Assembly: GCF_014651955.1 (NCBI RefSeq)
Contig: NZ_BMXW01000006.1
Coordinates: 130,021 to 194,020, forward strand
Origin: Shewanella fodinae
GTDB lineage: Bacteria; Pseudomonadota; Gammaproteobacteria; Enterobacterales; Shewanellaceae
Reading direction: 5' to 3'
DNA length: 64,000 bases
The notes beneath the pieces are model-generated. The model worked only from the letters and a program-made list of their open reading frames with translations. It was not told the DNA's origin and ran no database searches. The translations under genes were made by a program, and so were the position numbers. Below are positions 51,083 to 60,146 of the stretch, one piece after another; the stretch's first letter is position 1; each line of letters begins with the position of its first letter.

Positions 51083-53269
51083 TCAGGTGAGCATGTCCGC
51101 CGTGATGGGCAACTGGCGAATACGTTTCCCGGTAGCGGCAAAAATTGCATTGCATAATGCTGGGATCACTGGCGGCAATGCGGGTTCCCCCAGTCCAGTA
51201 GTCGGGTAATCAGTCTTCAAAAACTCCACGTCAACTTCCGGCACCTCTGCCATTGTCAGCATCTTATGCTGATGATAATTCACCAGCTTGGCACCACCAT
51301 CAATCGGCACCTGCTGATACAGGGCTTGCGATAATCCATCCAAAATCGAACCCTGTACCTGATGCATTGCACCGCTGGGGTTAACAATATACTTTCCGAC
51401 ATCGCCTACGGCCCAGACTTTATGGATCTGTAATTTGCCTTGATTGACGCTGACTTCAACCACCTCGGCAAAATAACCTGCATGGCTGTAATAGCAGGCG
51501 ATACCTAAACCATGACCAGCGGCAACTTTTCGGCCCCAGCCGCTGCGCTCGGCAACGGCTTGCAACACTGCGGTCATCCGCTGTGGATTGAAACTGCCGA
51601 GGTCACCCACAGGTTGTGCCAGCAACGCCAATTGTAGTGCCAGCGGATCTTGCCCGATGGCATGGGCAGCTTCATCCAACAGGCTTTGGAACACCCAGGC
51701 TAACGCATTACTGCCTGGCGCCCGTAGCCAACCGGTAGGAATATGCGCCGGGATCAGTGAGCTGCCATATTGCAAGTTGGGTATAAAACCTGCGGGGAAG
51801 ATATCGCTGTTCATCTGCGCCGCCAACAAGGGACGCCCCTGCGCACCAAAGGTGATAAAGTGGTCCTGCAACCCTATCAGTTTCCCTTCGGCATCCAGTG
51901 CCAGTTTGCAGCTGTGGTAACCTGCAGGGCGATAAAAATCATGCTGGAAATCATCCTCCCTCGACCATAGCAGTTTTACCGGAGCCCCCACTTCCCGGGC
52001 AATCCACGCCACCTCAGCCATGTAATCATTGAACAACCGCCGCCCAAATCCGCCACCGGAGCGCATCACATGAATGGTAATATCCTGTTCCTTGATGCCT
52101 AACACTTGAGCTACCTGCTTCTGACCACCGACAGGATTTTGCGTCGGCGCCCAAAGACTGAGCTTGCCATCCTGCCACTGAGCGCTGCAGTTCATCGGTT
52201 CCAACTGCCCATGGGCCACAAATGGATAGTAATAGTCCGCCTGCAGAACTTTGGCTGCCCCGGCAAAGCAGTGCTCAATATCACCATCGTTACGTAAGAT
52301 CTGGGTTGGCATTTGGCTCTTTAACGCATGGGCTAAACGGTCAAACTCGGCATTACTCTGGCCTGTCGCTTTGCTGTCGAGCCATGTAACCTGTAGCTGC
52401 TGTCGCGCTTTCTGCGCCTGCCACCAGCTATCTGCAACAATAGCAACCCCCGCATCCAAGCCATAAAAATCACCGTTACCAGACACCACTAGCACTTTGC
52501 GTACGCCGGGGAGCTTTTCAAGCTGCGCGACATTGGCATGTTTTACAGTGCCACCGAATACCGGACATTTCTGGTAAACCGCATACAGCATGCCGGGCAA
52601 CTCAACATCAATGCCAAACAACGGCTGACCACTTACAATGGCGTCGTTGTCCACTCCTGCGGTAAATTTACCCACGATTTGCAGTTGGGCATCGGTTTTT
52701 AATGCCACGGACGTCAATTCTGGTGCCGCTTGTTTTGCCGCGGCGGCAGCCAGCTCGCCGTAACGCAAACTACGTCCACTCACATGCAGGATTTTTCCCT
52801 GCTGGCTACGGCATTCTGCCACGGGCACCTGCCACTGCGCGGCGGCGGCCTGCAGCAACATCTGCCGGGTTGCCGCGCCAATGCGCCGATGTTCCTCAAA
52901 ATGGATCGGCGTACTGCGACTGCCACCCGCCGACTGCCGCCCATAAATCTCGGGCATCACCGGCGCCTGTTCTACTTGTACTTGCTCCCAAGCAACGTCC
53001 AGCTCGTCGGCAATCACCATCGGCAGTGAGGTTTTAATGCCCTGACCGATTTCCGGGGCAACCGCCATAATACGGATGCTGTCATCACTGCCAATGCGGA
53101 TGTAGGCATTCAGTGTCCAACTGTCCGTACCATCTGTTGCGGCGGCTACGCCTTTTGGCAGGTACAAGCCAACAAACAATCCGCCGCCTAAAATAGCACT
53201 GGCTCTTAAAAAGGCTCGACGCGAATAACCTGATGTTTGCGGTTTAATTGCAGAGTTCTGCGAAGTCAT
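51083..53269 (-). CDS. Xanthine-dehydrogenase-family molybdenum subunit, IorB-like
   Basis: A 728-residue exported molybdoenzyme large subunit: Tat leader SRRAFLRASAILGGG, then a long domain with MAVAPEIGQGIKTSLPMVIADEL, YGRQSAGGSRSTP, HVMRSGGGFGRRLFNDY and WLRAPGSNALAWVFQSLLDE. The catalytic-type Glu appears in TGLGEPALPPVIPALCNAI. This pattern is that of isoquinoline 1-oxidoreductase-like aldehyde oxidases. The small subunit is encoded just upstream (TGATATG, one-base gap). The substrate is unknown. The cofactor is probably the cytosine dinucleotide form, whose MocA enzyme is not in this window. Confidence 0.85.
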   Translation of the reverse strand: MTSQNSAIKPQTSGYSRRAFLRASAILGGGLFVGLYLPKGVAAATDGTDSWTLNAYIRIGSDDSIRIMAVAPEIGQGIKTSLPMVIADELDVAWEQVQVEQAPVMPEIYGRQSAGGSRSTPIHFEEHRRIGAATRQMLLQAAAAQWQVPVAECRSQQGKILHVSGRSLRYGELAAAAAKQAAPELTSVALKTDAQLQIVGKFTAGVDNDAIVSGQPLFGIDVELPGMLYAVYQKCPVFGGTVKHANVAQLEKLPGVRKVLVVSGNGDFYGLDAGVAIVADSWWQAQKARQQLQVTWLDSKATGQSNAEFDRLAHALKSQMPTQILRNDGDIEHCFAGAAKVLQADYYYPFVAHGQLEPMNCSAQWQDGKLSLWAPTQNPVGGQKQVAQVLGIKEQDITIHVMRSGGGFGRRLFNDYMAEVAWIAREVGAPVKLLWSREDDFQHDFYRPAGYHSCKLALDAEGKLIGLQDHFITFGAQGRPLLAAQMNSDIFPAGFIPNLQYGSSLIPAHIPTGWLRAPGSNALAWVFQSLLDEAAHAIGQDPLALQLALLAQPVGDLGSFNPQRMTAVLQAVAERSGWGRKVAAGHGLGIACYYSHAGYFAEVVEVSVNQGKLQIHKVWAVGDVGKYIVNPSGAMHQVQGSILDGLSQALYQQVPIDGGAKLVNYHQHKMLTMAEVPEVDVEFLKTDYPTTGLGEPALPPVIPALCNAIFAATGKRIRQLPITADMLT

Positions 53270-53270
53270 A

Positions 53271-53744
53271 TCAACTGGCCTCCTTGTCCGTATGCTGTGC
53301 CACCTGCTGAATAGCCTGCTTGATACGATGATAGGTTGCACAGCGACACAGGTTTCCCTTCATACCACTGGCAATCTGTGCATCTGTTGGCTGTGGAAAC
53401 TGCCGCAACAATGCCAACGCCGACATCATCTGCCCAGCCTGACAATAGCCACATTGCGGCACATCGAGGATCTTCCACGCCTGCTGTACCTGTTGCCCCA
53501 GCTCACTGTTGGCAATCCCTTCGATGGTGGTGATAGCACGGTCTTTTACCGCCGAAATCGGGGTTACACAGCTACGCACCGGCTTACCATCAAGGTGTAC
53601 GGTACAGGCACCACACTGCGCCATACCACAACCAAACTTGGTTCCCTTCAGTTTTAAGGTATCGCGCAGAACCCACAACAGCGGCGTATCAGCGGCGACA
53701 TCTGCCTGCATCAATTGGCCGTTAATTTTCAGTTGATAACTCAC
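53271..53744 (-). CDS. 2Fe-2S subunit of the IorAB-type molybdoenzyme
   Basis: The 157-residue protein has the plant-type ferredoxin motif GCGMAQCGACTVHLDGKPVRSC near residues 38-60 and the second cluster CGYCQAGQMMSALALL ... CRCATYHRI in the C-terminal half. It passes electrons from the molybdenum subunit. The start is GTG 53744, with GGAGG nine bases upstream. It is the first gene of a two-gene unit with the IorB-like subunit. It has no Tat leader and would be carried out by its partner. Confidence 0.9.
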   Translation of the reverse strand: MSYQLKINGQLMQADVAADTPLLWVLRDTLKLKGTKFGCGMAQCGACTVHLDGKPVRSCVTPISAVKDRAITTIEGIANSELGQQVQQAWKILDVPQCGYCQAGQMMSALALLRQFPQPTDAQIASGMKGNLCRCATYHRIKQAIQQVAQHTDKEAS

Positions 53745-53993
53745 GGTTATTGCCCTCCGGTAGCTGGCCAGGATTCAGAAAATGACGAAATCGATACAGC
53801 GACGATCCCTTGCTGTCATTCGGCCAATAGAGTTGATTGCTGTTCCACTAATTTACCGTTTTAGCAGACAAGCCTGCACTTTACATTACATTTTGTTTAC
53901 CCAGACACCAACTGCCCAGCGCCCTGCTGGTCAAATTTGCCAATAACGATTAGTATCTGCCGTTAGCCAAGAAGATTAGGGAGTATCGACCTC

Positions 53994-54674
53994 ATGGGCA
54001 TCAGAGCCATTATTGTGGACACGGCAGGCACCACGACCGACCAGCATTTTATTCAAGATGTATTATTCCCCTATTCATTAAAGGCAATGCCGATATTTCT
54101 GGAGCGGCAGCAGCAGAATTTTCTAGTAGATGCCTGTATCAGTGACACCCGGGACATTACCCTAGAATACGATGCCAGTCTGGCGCGAGTAGCGGAAATC
54201 TTGCAAACCTGGATACAGGAAGACCGTAAGGCTACACCGTTGAAGACGCTGCAAGGGTTGATCTGGAAAGAAGGCTATGCGCAGAATGATTTTACCGGAC
54301 ATATCTATCCTGACTTTATTGAGGCAATAAAACAGTACCGAGCCCAAGGTCTGCGGGTGTACAGTTTTTCGTCCGCCTCTGTAGAGGCACAGAAGTTGCT
54401 ATTCAGCCACAGTGATGGCGGCGATTTGACCGAGCTGTTTAATGGTCATTTTGATACCCGGACGGGCAGCAAACTCGACAAACAGGCTTACAGCAATATT
54501 CTCAACACGATTAGCCTGGCGCCTAAGCAGGTGCTGTTCGTTTCCGATCTGCTGGGGGAACTCAAAGCCGCTGCGGCTGCCGGTATGCAAACCTGCCAGA
54601 TGGTGCGTGATAGCTCAGTAAAAACTGGTGATTACCGACAGATCCACAGCTTCAGTGAACTGCAAATAGAATAA
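53994..54674 (+). CDS. mtnC: Enolase-phosphatase E1 (methionine salvage)
   Basis: MtnC acts in methionine salvage, enolising and dephosphorylating diketo-methylthiopentyl phosphate. The 226-residue HAD-fold protein starts [31 protein letters not shown] and has the family stretches [51 protein letters not shown] and [17 protein letters not shown]. The nucleophile is Asp9. The residue two later, usually Glu in the E1 motif DIEGT, is Ala (DTAGT). Other Shewanella MtnC proteins are similar as I remember them. A terminator follows 17 bases after the stop. Confidence 0.9.
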   Translation: MGIRAIIVDTAGTTTDQHFIQDVLFPYSLKAMPIFLERQQQNFLVDACISDTRDITLEYDASLARVAEILQTWIQEDRKATPLKTLQGLIWKEGYAQNDFTGHIYPDFIEAIKQYRAQGLRVYSFSSASVEAQKLLFSHSDGGDLTELFNGHFDTRTGSKLDKQAYSNILNTISLAPKQVLFVSDLLGELKAAAAAGMQTCQMVRDSSVKTGDYRQIHSFSELQIE

Positions 54675-54690
54675 GACTGCGCCCGCTTGT

Positions 54691-54729
54691 AACAACGGCG
54701 ATAGCTACGGCTCTCGCCGTTGTTGTTTT
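54691..54729 (+). terminator. Terminator of mtnC
   Basis: AACAACGGCGA (54691-54701) pairs with TCGCCGTTGTT (54714-54724), 11 bp, followed by GTTTT. It is 17 bases after the mtnC stop. Confidence 0.75.
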
Positions 54730-54772
54730 AGATATTCATCAACAACACTTGAGCCAACATTAGGCTGTTGTT

Positions 54773-55231
54773 ATGCTGGAGCAAAATTCAAACGAGCGTT
54801 TTATTATGGCAGACTTTACTGAGCGTTATCCCGATGCCTGTAGTATTAAAGTGACCTGGGGTGACATGGATGCACTGCAACACGTCAACAACGTAGCGTA
54901 TTTTCGCTACTTTGAAGATGCCAGGATTGAGTTCTTTAATCGCGAGTTTCCGCTTACTGAGATGTATAGACAGGGCCTAGGCCCGGTGATTAGTGAGAAC
55001 CATGCCAGTTATCGGCGCCCAGTGGTTTACCCCGATACCTTGTTGGTTGGCATCAGTTGCAGTGAAATTGGTGATGACAGGTTTACCTTACATTACGAAG
55101 TGTTTAGCACTCAGCAACAGTGTGTTACCACCACGGGGAGTTCTGTTGCGGTGATGTTTGACTTCAAACAAGGTAAAAAAACGCCATTGCCCACAGATTT
55201 ACGCGCCATTCTGCAGCGATTGCAACAATAA
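54773..55231 (+). CDS. Acyl-CoA thioesterase, YbgC-like hotdog family
   Basis: A 152-residue hotdog-fold protein with the 4HBT core VTWGDMDALQHVNNVAYFRYFEDARIEFF. This has the Asp and His residues typical of the active site, and is followed by SYRRPVVYPDTLLVGISCSEI and VAVMFDFKQGKKTPLP. It probably hydrolyses acyl-CoA thioesters. Translation could start at ATG 54773 or at ATG 54806 (MADFTERY); neither has a strong ribosome binding site, so the first 11 residues are uncertain. It follows the mtnC terminator and precedes pbpG. Confidence 0.82.
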   Translation: MLEQNSNERFIMADFTERYPDACSIKVTWGDMDALQHVNNVAYFRYFEDARIEFFNREFPLTEMYRQGLGPVISENHASYRRPVVYPDTLLVGISCSEIGDDRFTLHYEVFSTQQQCVTTTGSSVAVMFDFKQGKKTPLPTDLRAILQRLQQ

Positions 55232-55316
55232 ATCAGTCGTGGGTACTTGCGACTCATGCGCATTTAATTACACTTGGGCAAATATTTTTATCTGATCAAG
55301 CTGTAGGCTGCTGCCC

Positions 55317-56258
55317 ATGAGTCTGAAAATCCTGCCCTTGCTCGGCTGTCTGTTGCTGCTGCTCCCATCGCTGGCAAATGCCAAAGCCGTTCCCAAGACC
55401 CATCAACCGTTAGCGGCCGCTAGTGCCATGCTGGTAGATGTTAAAACGGGTGAAGTGCTGTATGCCGATCATGCCGATGAATCGCACCCCATTGCTTCAG
55501 TCAGCAAACTGCTGACGGTCTTGGTGGTGTTGGATGCCCAACAACCGCTGAATGAGCGGATAGATGTCAATGTTGATGGCGTTCCAGGAATGGACAATGT
55601 GGTATCGCGACTACGCTTTGGCAGCACTCTGCAGCGCAAGGAAGCCATTGCACTGGCGCTGATGGCATCTGAGAATCGCGCGGCTGCGACATTAGCTCAC
55701 CATTACCCTGGTGGGTTTCCGGCTTTCATTAAAGCCATGAATCACAAAGCCAAAACGCTAGGTATGACACACAGTCACTTTGTGGAACCTACCGGACTTT
55801 CCAGTCAAAACGTCTCCAGCGCCAGTGATCTCATCAAATTGCTGAAGGCCACCCAGAAATATCCGCTGATGGGACAACTTAGCAGCGCTAAGAATCGCAG
55901 CGTTACCCTCCAAAAGCCGCGTTATAGCTTGGCATTTTATAACACCAACCCTTTGGTTAATAAAAAAGGCTGGAAGATCCATCTGACCAAAACCGGTTAT
56001 ACCGATGACGCAGGACATTGCCTAGTGATGTTGACGGAAATGGCCGGGCGACAAGTGGCATTTGTCGTATTGGATGCATTCGGCAAATATACTCACATTG
56101 CCGATGCCGGGCGGCTGAAACAATGGTTGAGTACAGGCAAAGTCAGCAAAGTACCGGCCGATGCACTGGCATATAAAGCGGAAAAACAGCAACAAACGCA
56201 ACAGACCGCCAATAACCTAGAGCAAGGCGATAGCATTAGTGCTACCGCCCAACCCTAA
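55317..56258 (+). CDS. pbpG: Penicillin-binding protein 7-type D-alanyl-D-alanine endopeptidase
   Basis: A 313-residue periplasmic peptidase with signal peptide (to about residue 22). The serine-type catalytic motifs are SVSK (Ser61, Lys64), the S-x-N equivalent SEN in LMASENRAA, and KTG in LTKTGYTDD. These match PbpG/PBP7 and its relatives, which cut peptide cross-links in peptidoglycan. The start has no strong ribosome binding site. The C-terminal 40 residues are Gln/Ala-rich. It is convergent with the DUF1850 gene, with no gap between the two stops. Confidence 0.9.
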   Translation: MSLKILPLLGCLLLLLPSLANAKAVPKTHQPLAAASAMLVDVKTGEVLYADHADESHPIASVSKLLTVLVVLDAQQPLNERIDVNVDGVPGMDNVVSRLRFGSTLQRKEAIALALMASENRAAATLAHHYPGGFPAFIKAMNHKAKTLGMTHSHFVEPTGLSSQNVSSASDLIKLLKATQKYPLMGQLSSAKNRSVTLQKPRYSLAFYNTNPLVNKKGWKIHLTKTGYTDDAGHCLVMLTEMAGRQVAFVVLDAFGKYTHIADAGRLKQWLSTGKVSKVPADALAYKAEKQQQTQQTANNLEQGDSISATAQP

Positions 56259-56666
56259 TCATTTCTGCTGACGAGGCAGTGGGAGTTCACAGGGCCACAA
56301 CTCCACGGTCTCGACCTGGTAGTTCGGCTTGCCAATCCAGTGGCTCATCGGCTGACACTGACCGTTAAAACAGATGTCGTAATCTCCACCTTCTGGTGCC
56401 CGACCCAATTTCAGTAGAGGGATTGGCGGGCGCTTTTCATAGTAATGCCAACTATCATCACGAAATACCGCACCATCGGGGATTTCCATGCCAGCACCGG
56501 TGCCCTTAACTCTGGCCTGCGTCAGTTGTAGGCCTTGTGGCGTCACGTTGTAATCTTCTTCCCAACGGATTTTTTCAACCGTATGACGCCAGCCTAAGGT
56601 GAACTCGGGCTGGGGTACACTCGCCCACAACTGCCCCGCCAGTCCAAGACACAAACCTAACATCAA
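56259..56666 (-). CDS. DUF1850 protein of a TAXI-TRAP transporter
   Basis: A 135-residue protein with an N-terminal signal (MMLGLCLGLAGQLWAS). The DUF1850 core FTLGWRHTVEKIRWEEDYNV, ARVKGTGAGMEIPDGAVFRDDSWHYYE and GGDYDICFNGQC follow. Proteins of this family are encoded beside TRAP transporters of the TAXI type, as here. The gene overlaps the permease gene by four bases (56663-56666). Its role in transport is not known to me. Confidence 0.87.
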   Translation of the reverse strand: MMLGLCLGLAGQLWASVPQPEFTLGWRHTVEKIRWEEDYNVTPQGLQLTQARVKGTGAGMEIPDGAVFRDDSWHYYEKRPPIPLLKLGRAPEGGDYDICFNGQCQPMSHWIGKPNYQVETVELWPCELPLPRQQK

Positions 56667-58693
56667 CTGGCACTCCGTAAGGCAGCGCGGCGACTAAACC
56701 ACCAATGTTGCAGCACTACAATTGCCACCAGCACAAACCCTATCTCATCACTCATCGGCGTGGCGAGGATCAAGCTACCCCCGGCAACAAACCCTCCTAG
56801 CCGTTCCCACCATTTCATTGGCCGCAACAGGAACCCGGTAAACACTGCGCCCCAAAGGCCAATGGCCAGCAACGCTTTAAACACCACGTATACGATGGCG
56901 CTAATACTGTCACTCTGCAGCATCAAAGCCGGGGAATACACCGACATGTAGGGAATGATGAAGCCTGCGATCGCGATACGAATCGCCCACAAGCTAATCT
57001 TCAGTCCTTTTTCCTTGGCAATAGGTGCGGCGGCAAAACAAGCCAGTGCCACTGGCGGAGTCAAATCCGACATAATGCCAAAGTAAAACACGAACATATG
57101 CGACACGATCAGCGGCACACCTAAATCGAGGAGTGCAGGCGCAGCAATGGAACTGGTGATGATGTAGTTGGGGATCGACGGGATACCCATACCCAATACC
57201 AAACAAGTAATCATGGTCAGCACCAGTGATAAGAACAGATTGCTTTGTCCCACGGCGAGAATGTATCCCGCTACGGTTGAGGCAACACCAGTCAGAGACA
57301 CAATGCCGATAATCACCCCCACCAGCACACAGGCGATCCCCACCGGTACCGCATGCCGAGCACCATCAACCAGCGCGTGGACACAAATGCGCAGCGTGTC
57401 TCTGCCACCTTTCACAAACCAACAGATCACCACTAGTGCGCCGATCACCCCAAACACCACACCAATCCCCATGCGGAAAAATCCAGCACACATCAACCCT
57501 AGTGCTATCCAGAAAGCCACACGCAACCATTTGGATGACACTTGCATAGCGATGGCAGAGCCAAGGATCACAATCGCGGTGAGAGACAATCCTACGGTAC
57601 CGGAAAACAGCGGGGTACGTCCGGCAAATAGCAGATAAATCAACACTGCTAAAGGAAATAGTAAGTACCAGCGCTGACTCACTGCTTTCCAGGGATTGGG
57701 GCACTCTTCTTTTGGCAAACCATGTAACCCGGCACGTTTAGCTTCAAGATGTACCATCCAGAACACCGAGCCGAAATACAACATTGCGGGCACCAGTGCC
57801 GCTTTGGCGATCTCGATAAAGGGCACATTGATGGTTTCTGCCATGATGAAAGCAACAGCCCCCATAATCGGTGGCATGATTTGGCTACCCATACTGGAGG
57901 TCGCTTCCACACCTCCCGCGAACGCGCTGCGGTAACCAAAACGTTTCATCAACGGAATAGTAAACTGGCCGGTGGTCACCACGTTGGCCACGCCTGACCC
58001 CGTAATGGTGCCCATCAACGCTGAAGACACCACCGACACCTTTGCGGGGCCGCCGAGCTTATGTCCAAACAAGCCCATTGCAAAATCGGTAAACAGCCGG
58101 ATCATGCCCGCTTGTTCTAGGAATGCGCCAAACAGAATAAACAGGAAAATATACGTGGCCGATACATAGGTTGGGGTGCCATAGAAGCCTTCAGTACCGA
58201 AAGATAACTGGTTCACGATCTGGTCAAGGCCATAACCACGGTGCATAAATTCACCCGGCAGATATTGACCTAACAACCCATAAGCCAGAAACAGGGTGCA
58301 AATGAATGGTAACGCTGGCCCCATCACACGACGAGCAGCATCAAATACCAGCGCGATCAACATCAACCCCATGAACATATCCATCTGGGTCAAATCACCG
58401 GAGCGTTGGATCAGATCCGCTTCAAAAATCCATTGATAAGCCGCCGTAGACATACCTGCCAATCCCAGTAACCAGCCGAGCGGTGCCCAGACTTTGTGAC
58501 CTTTGAAGGTAGGGTAAGTGATATAAACTATCAGCAGCAAAAAGCCTACATGCACGGCACGCAGGACTTGAGTAGAAACCGGGTGAAACGCTGCAGTGAT
58601 CAGCTGAAACGCTGAAAACAACAGTGCCACGGTAAATAACGCTTTCGGCCACTCTGAGGTGGCTGCTTCTAAACCCTCACGGGATTCAGTCAT
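56663..58693 (-). CDS. Fused TRAP transporter permease (TAXI type)
   Basis: A 676-residue polytopic protein uniting the small (DctQ-like) and large (DctM-like) membrane subunits, as usual for TAXI-family TRAP systems. Key segments are FGAFLEQAGMIRLFTDFAMGLFGHKLGGPAKVSVVSSALMGTITGSGVANVVTTGQ, and GGVEATSSMGSQIMPPIMGAVAF. It uses an ion gradient to import a substrate delivered by the binding protein encoded upstream. The gene lies between the DUF1850 gene and the binding-protein gene. The substrate is unknown. Confidence 0.93.
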   Translation of the reverse strand: MTESREGLEAATSEWPKALFTVALLFSAFQLITAAFHPVSTQVLRAVHVGFLLLIVYITYPTFKGHKVWAPLGWLLGLAGMSTAAYQWIFEADLIQRSGDLTQMDMFMGLMLIALVFDAARRVMGPALPFICTLFLAYGLLGQYLPGEFMHRGYGLDQIVNQLSFGTEGFYGTPTYVSATYIFLFILFGAFLEQAGMIRLFTDFAMGLFGHKLGGPAKVSVVSSALMGTITGSGVANVVTTGQFTIPLMKRFGYRSAFAGGVEATSSMGSQIMPPIMGAVAFIMAETINVPFIEIAKAALVPAMLYFGSVFWMVHLEAKRAGLHGLPKEECPNPWKAVSQRWYLLFPLAVLIYLLFAGRTPLFSGTVGLSLTAIVILGSAIAMQVSSKWLRVAFWIALGLMCAGFFRMGIGVVFGVIGALVVICWFVKGGRDTLRICVHALVDGARHAVPVGIACVLVGVIIGIVSLTGVASTVAGYILAVGQSNLFLSLVLTMITCLVLGMGIPSIPNYIITSSIAAPALLDLGVPLIVSHMFVFYFGIMSDLTPPVALACFAAAPIAKEKGLKISLWAIRIAIAGFIIPYMSVYSPALMLQSDSISAIVYVVFKALLAIGLWGAVFTGFLLRPMKWWERLGGFVAGGSLILATPMSDEIGFVLVAIVVLQHWWFSRRAALRSAS

Positions 58694-58760
58694 ATTGTGT
58701 GCCTCGCTACTTCAAACAACAGTGAGTCACTCCCCGGCAGGGCCGGGGAGTCTTTATCGC

Positions 58761-59714
58761 TTATTTCAATAAGCCCACTTCTTTGTAATAACGTTCAGCA
58801 CCAGGATGGATCGGGATGGGTGAGTTAGCCGCTTTGTCCAGAGTGATTGCCTTGGCAGCGGCATGGGCATTCCCCAAATAATCCAAGTTTTCAAACAATA
58901 ACTTGGTCATCTGATATGCCACATCGTCAGAAACCGCAGTAGTGGTCACCAACAGATTCTGAATGGCGATGGTGGGCACATCGGTATCTTGACCATCATA
59001 AGTCCCAGCAGGGATCACCCCGGCCTGGAATGCCGCATTGCCAGTTTTTGCAATCACATCGGCAGGGATCGGCACAAAGTTAACTGGCATAGTAGCGGCC
59101 AGATCACGCAACGCCGCCATGCCCAGTCCAGAAGACTGCAGTGTTGCATCTAACTGGCGGTTCTTAATTAACTCTACTGATTCCGCATAGGGCAGAAATT
59201 CCACTTTACCCAGATCATCATAGGTCAGTCCGGCAGCGGCAAAGATAGCCCTGGCATTCAGCTCAGTACCAGATTTAGGTGCCCCCACAGATACCCGTTT
59301 ACCTTTCAGATCTGCCAGACTTTTGATACCAGCGTCCTTGTTCGCCACAATCTGAATATAATTAGGATAAATCGCGGCCAATAAACGCAGTTTATCCAAT
59401 GGCTTTTTAAACCCGGCTTCTTCATCGCCTTTCCAGGCGGCAGCCACTGAGTCGCCGATAGAAAACGCCAGTTCCCCGCGGCCAGCCTGCAACAGGTTCA
59501 GGTTTTCCACTGAAGCTTTAGTGGCCTGGACAGAGGTTTTTGCCCCGTCGATATGGTTACCATAGATTTGTGACAGCGCCACCCCCAGCGGATAATACAC
59601 ACCGCTGGTACCACCGGTGAGAATATTGATGAACTTGGGTGCCGCCCAGACTGCGGAACTGACACATACCGCAGCGATAGCCCCAATAACGCCCATTTTT
59701 CTTATCAGTTTCAT
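58761..59714 (-). CDS. TAXI-family TRAP transporter binding protein
   Basis: A 317-residue periplasmic binding protein: signal peptide (MKLIRKMGVIGAIAAVCVSSAVWAAP). The family opening FINILTGGTSGVYYPLGVALSQIY follows, then SVEAQKLNLL-like VENLNLLQAGRGELAFSIGDSV and LKGKRVSVGAPKSGTELNARAIF. It precedes the fused permease by 67 bases. TAXI proteins bind small organic acids such as glutamate in the few cases studied, so a carboxylate is a reasonable but unproven guess. Confidence 0.92.
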   Translation of the reverse strand: MKLIRKMGVIGAIAAVCVSSAVWAAPKFINILTGGTSGVYYPLGVALSQIYGNHIDGAKTSVQATKASVENLNLLQAGRGELAFSIGDSVAAAWKGDEEAGFKKPLDKLRLLAAIYPNYIQIVANKDAGIKSLADLKGKRVSVGAPKSGTELNARAIFAAAGLTYDDLGKVEFLPYAESVELIKNRQLDATLQSSGLGMAALRDLAATMPVNFVPIPADVIAKTGNAAFQAGVIPAGTYDGQDTDVPTIAIQNLLVTTTAVSDDVAYQMTKLLFENLDYLGNAHAAAKAITLDKAANSPIPIHPGAERYYKEVGLLK

Positions 59715-60146
59715 TATGGTGTTCCTTGTTCAATTTGCGGCAATTGCCGACTCTCCACCTTAGCACCATTTATTGCACGGTGAAAATTTCACCGGGTGCT
59801 CATGACAAAAAATAGAGAGTAATTTTTGATTTCGCAACAAACTCAAGGAGCTACTGCATATTCCCTGAATATGTTACCTATGATTTCGCTAATATACTGA
59901 CGCTTTTCTGTTTTCCAGTCATAGTGGACTAAGGTCGTAGTGGCGTCCGTCGGAGGATTATGCTGTTACCAAAGGCCTTGCTGAAATTCAGCCAACTGCC
60001 GGAATAACGCATCGGAGCTAATGATGCTGCGCAAAATGGCGTAATGGAGCGGCAAGCCATCGCACAATGCTGTCTATTGCTGCAAACGTAACTAAAGTGG
60101 GAGGTAATTTTCGCCCAAACTTCTAAACTCTGTCTGGAAAACGAGA
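59715..60146. promoter_or_regulatory. Intergenic region upstream of the TRAP genes
   Basis: About 430 bases between the minus-strand TRAP binding-protein gene start and the 3' end of the LysR gene. The part near 59715-59880 is AT-rich and suits the TRAP promoter. The part near 59930-60100 reads like a decayed coding stretch without a proper start, but I could not identify a parent gene. Confidence 0.4.
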
